DNA from: Acidobacteriota bacterium
Lineage (GTDB): Bacteria; Acidobacteriota; Terriglobia; Acidiferrales; UBA7541
DNA: 47,135 bases
Direction of reading: 5' to 3'
Assembly: GCA_023481105.1 (NCBI GenBank)
Contig: JAMCWK010000079.1
Span: forward strand, 1 to 47,135
Shown: one piece after another, positions 46,630 through 47,135 of the stretch
How positions within the stretch are numbered: the stretch's first letter is position 1
Layout of the letters: each line of letters opens with the position of its first letter
Made by a program: the position numbers and the translations under genes
Notes under the pieces: generated by a model
What the model saw: the letters and a program-made list of their open reading frames with translations, nothing else
The model's database searches: none
Told to the model about the DNA's origin: nothing

Positions 46630-47135
46630 ACAGCAACTCGAGCTGTACTACTACATGAAGCTGAACCGGCAGCTCGAGGAGCAAATGGTAAAGCTCTTCC
46701 GGCAAAACAAAATTGTCGGCGGGCTGTACTCCAGCATGGGCCAGGAAGCAACTTCCGTGGGCACTGCGTACGCGCTGGAAAAGCGCGATTGGCTGGCGCC
46801 CATGATCCGCAACATTGGCGCGCTGCTGGTGAAGGGCTTCCGTCCGCGCGATATTTTCACGCAGCACATGGCGCGGTATACCTCTCCGACCAAGGGCAAG
46901 GACGGCACCAGCCATTTCGGGGAATTGAAGAATCTCCACGTCGTTTCACCGATCTCTATGCTGGGGGACTTAATTCCCGTGATGACTGGCGTCGCGATGG
47001 CCGGCCGCTATCTGGGGCAAAACATCGTGGCACTGACGTGGATTGGCGACGGCGGCAGCTCCACCGGCGCATTTCACGAAGGCATGGGCCTCGCGGCGTC
47101 GCAACGCGCTTCGCTCATCTGCGTGATTGAAAATA
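46607..47135 (+). CDS. 2-oxoacid dehydrogenase E1 component, alpha subunit (partial)
   Basis: The first 176 codons are present and the gene runs off the window. The N-terminal part has LYYYMKLNRQLEEQMVKLF, GGLYSSMGQEATSVG and the ThDP-binding region TWIGDGGSSTGAFHEGMGLA, as in E1 alpha of pyruvate or branched-chain oxoacid dehydrogenases. GGAG precedes the ATG at six bases distance. The combination with lpdA and lipB suggests an operon for one complete complex. Pyruvate and branched-chain substrates cannot be told apart from this part alone. Confidence 0.9.
   Translation, partial: MKFPLTREQQLELYYYMKLNRQLEEQMVKLFRQNKIVGGLYSSMGQEATSVGTAYALEKRDWLAPMIRNIGALLVKGFRPRDIFTQHMARYTSPTKGKDGTSHFGELKNLHVVSPISMLGDLIPVMTGVAMAGRYLGQNIVALTWIGDGGSSTGAFHEGMGLAASQRASLICVIEN

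Overview
The window is a high-GC, gene-dense bacterial chromosome segment, most likely from an acidobacterium (Acidobacteriota). The main pointers are a secreted VWA protein of the acidobacterial VWFA-related type, an F-type ATP synthase operon with two b-type subunits, many small conserved proteins of no known family, and REP-like palindromes. This assignment is an inference from gene content; there is no rRNA gene to test it, and I saw no tRNA gene, CRISPR array, transposase or integrase.

Layout. 1-6.4 kb: a zinc-ribbon protein, the VWA protein, folP, a GT2 glycosyltransferase, ruvX-mltG and two unknown genes. 6.5-10.5 kb: an envelope transport cluster (lipoprotein, FtsX/MacB-type permease, ABC ATPase, small membrane protein, LolA). 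10.5-17 kb, mostly minus strand: EamA exporter with its Lrp/AsnC regulator, Ada, a TM protein, glpX and a glutaryl-CoA dehydrogenase-like gene. 17-23.1 kb: ATP synthase operon atpF-atpF'-H-A-G-D-C behind a clear sigma70 promoter; subunits a and c are not here. 23.1-33.3 kb: glutaredoxin, nagA, small proteins, a Tat-exported M24-fold protein with degenerate metal site, and the stress genes htpX, clpB and hsp20, then an RlmI-like methyltransferase. 33.4-38.8 kb: queA, a phosphoesterase, a DUF2393-like protein, a putative PDDEXK nuclease, a duplicated hairpin element and an MBL-fold hydrolase. 38.8-39.4 kb: a peroxiredoxin-like gene with an in-frame TGA at the first cysteine of the CxxC motif, followed by a plausible bacterial SECIS hairpin, so a likely selenoprotein. 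39.4-42.3 kb: an accessory replication-like module (structured leader with two terminators, CHC2 zinc-finger protein, RepA-like ATPase, iteron-like palindromes, then a two-gene unit with a DUF2335 membrane protein). 42.3-44.2 kb, minus strand: HNH nuclease, comF, DksA/TraR-like protein. 44.5 kb to the end: lpdA, lipB and the start of a 2-oxoacid dehydrogenase E1 alpha gene, a lipoate-dependent dehydrogenase operon.

The most interesting observations are the candidate UxxC selenoprotein and its SECIS; the replication module with five copies of an ATTCCTGA/TCAGGAAT motif; an inverted REP pair with compensatory stem changes translated inside the zinc-finger gene; the tandem 58-base hairpin elements at 37.6-37.8 kb; and a recurring TAnnnT box 6-8 bases before start codons that lack a Shine-Dalgarno sequence, which suggests leaderless mRNAs.
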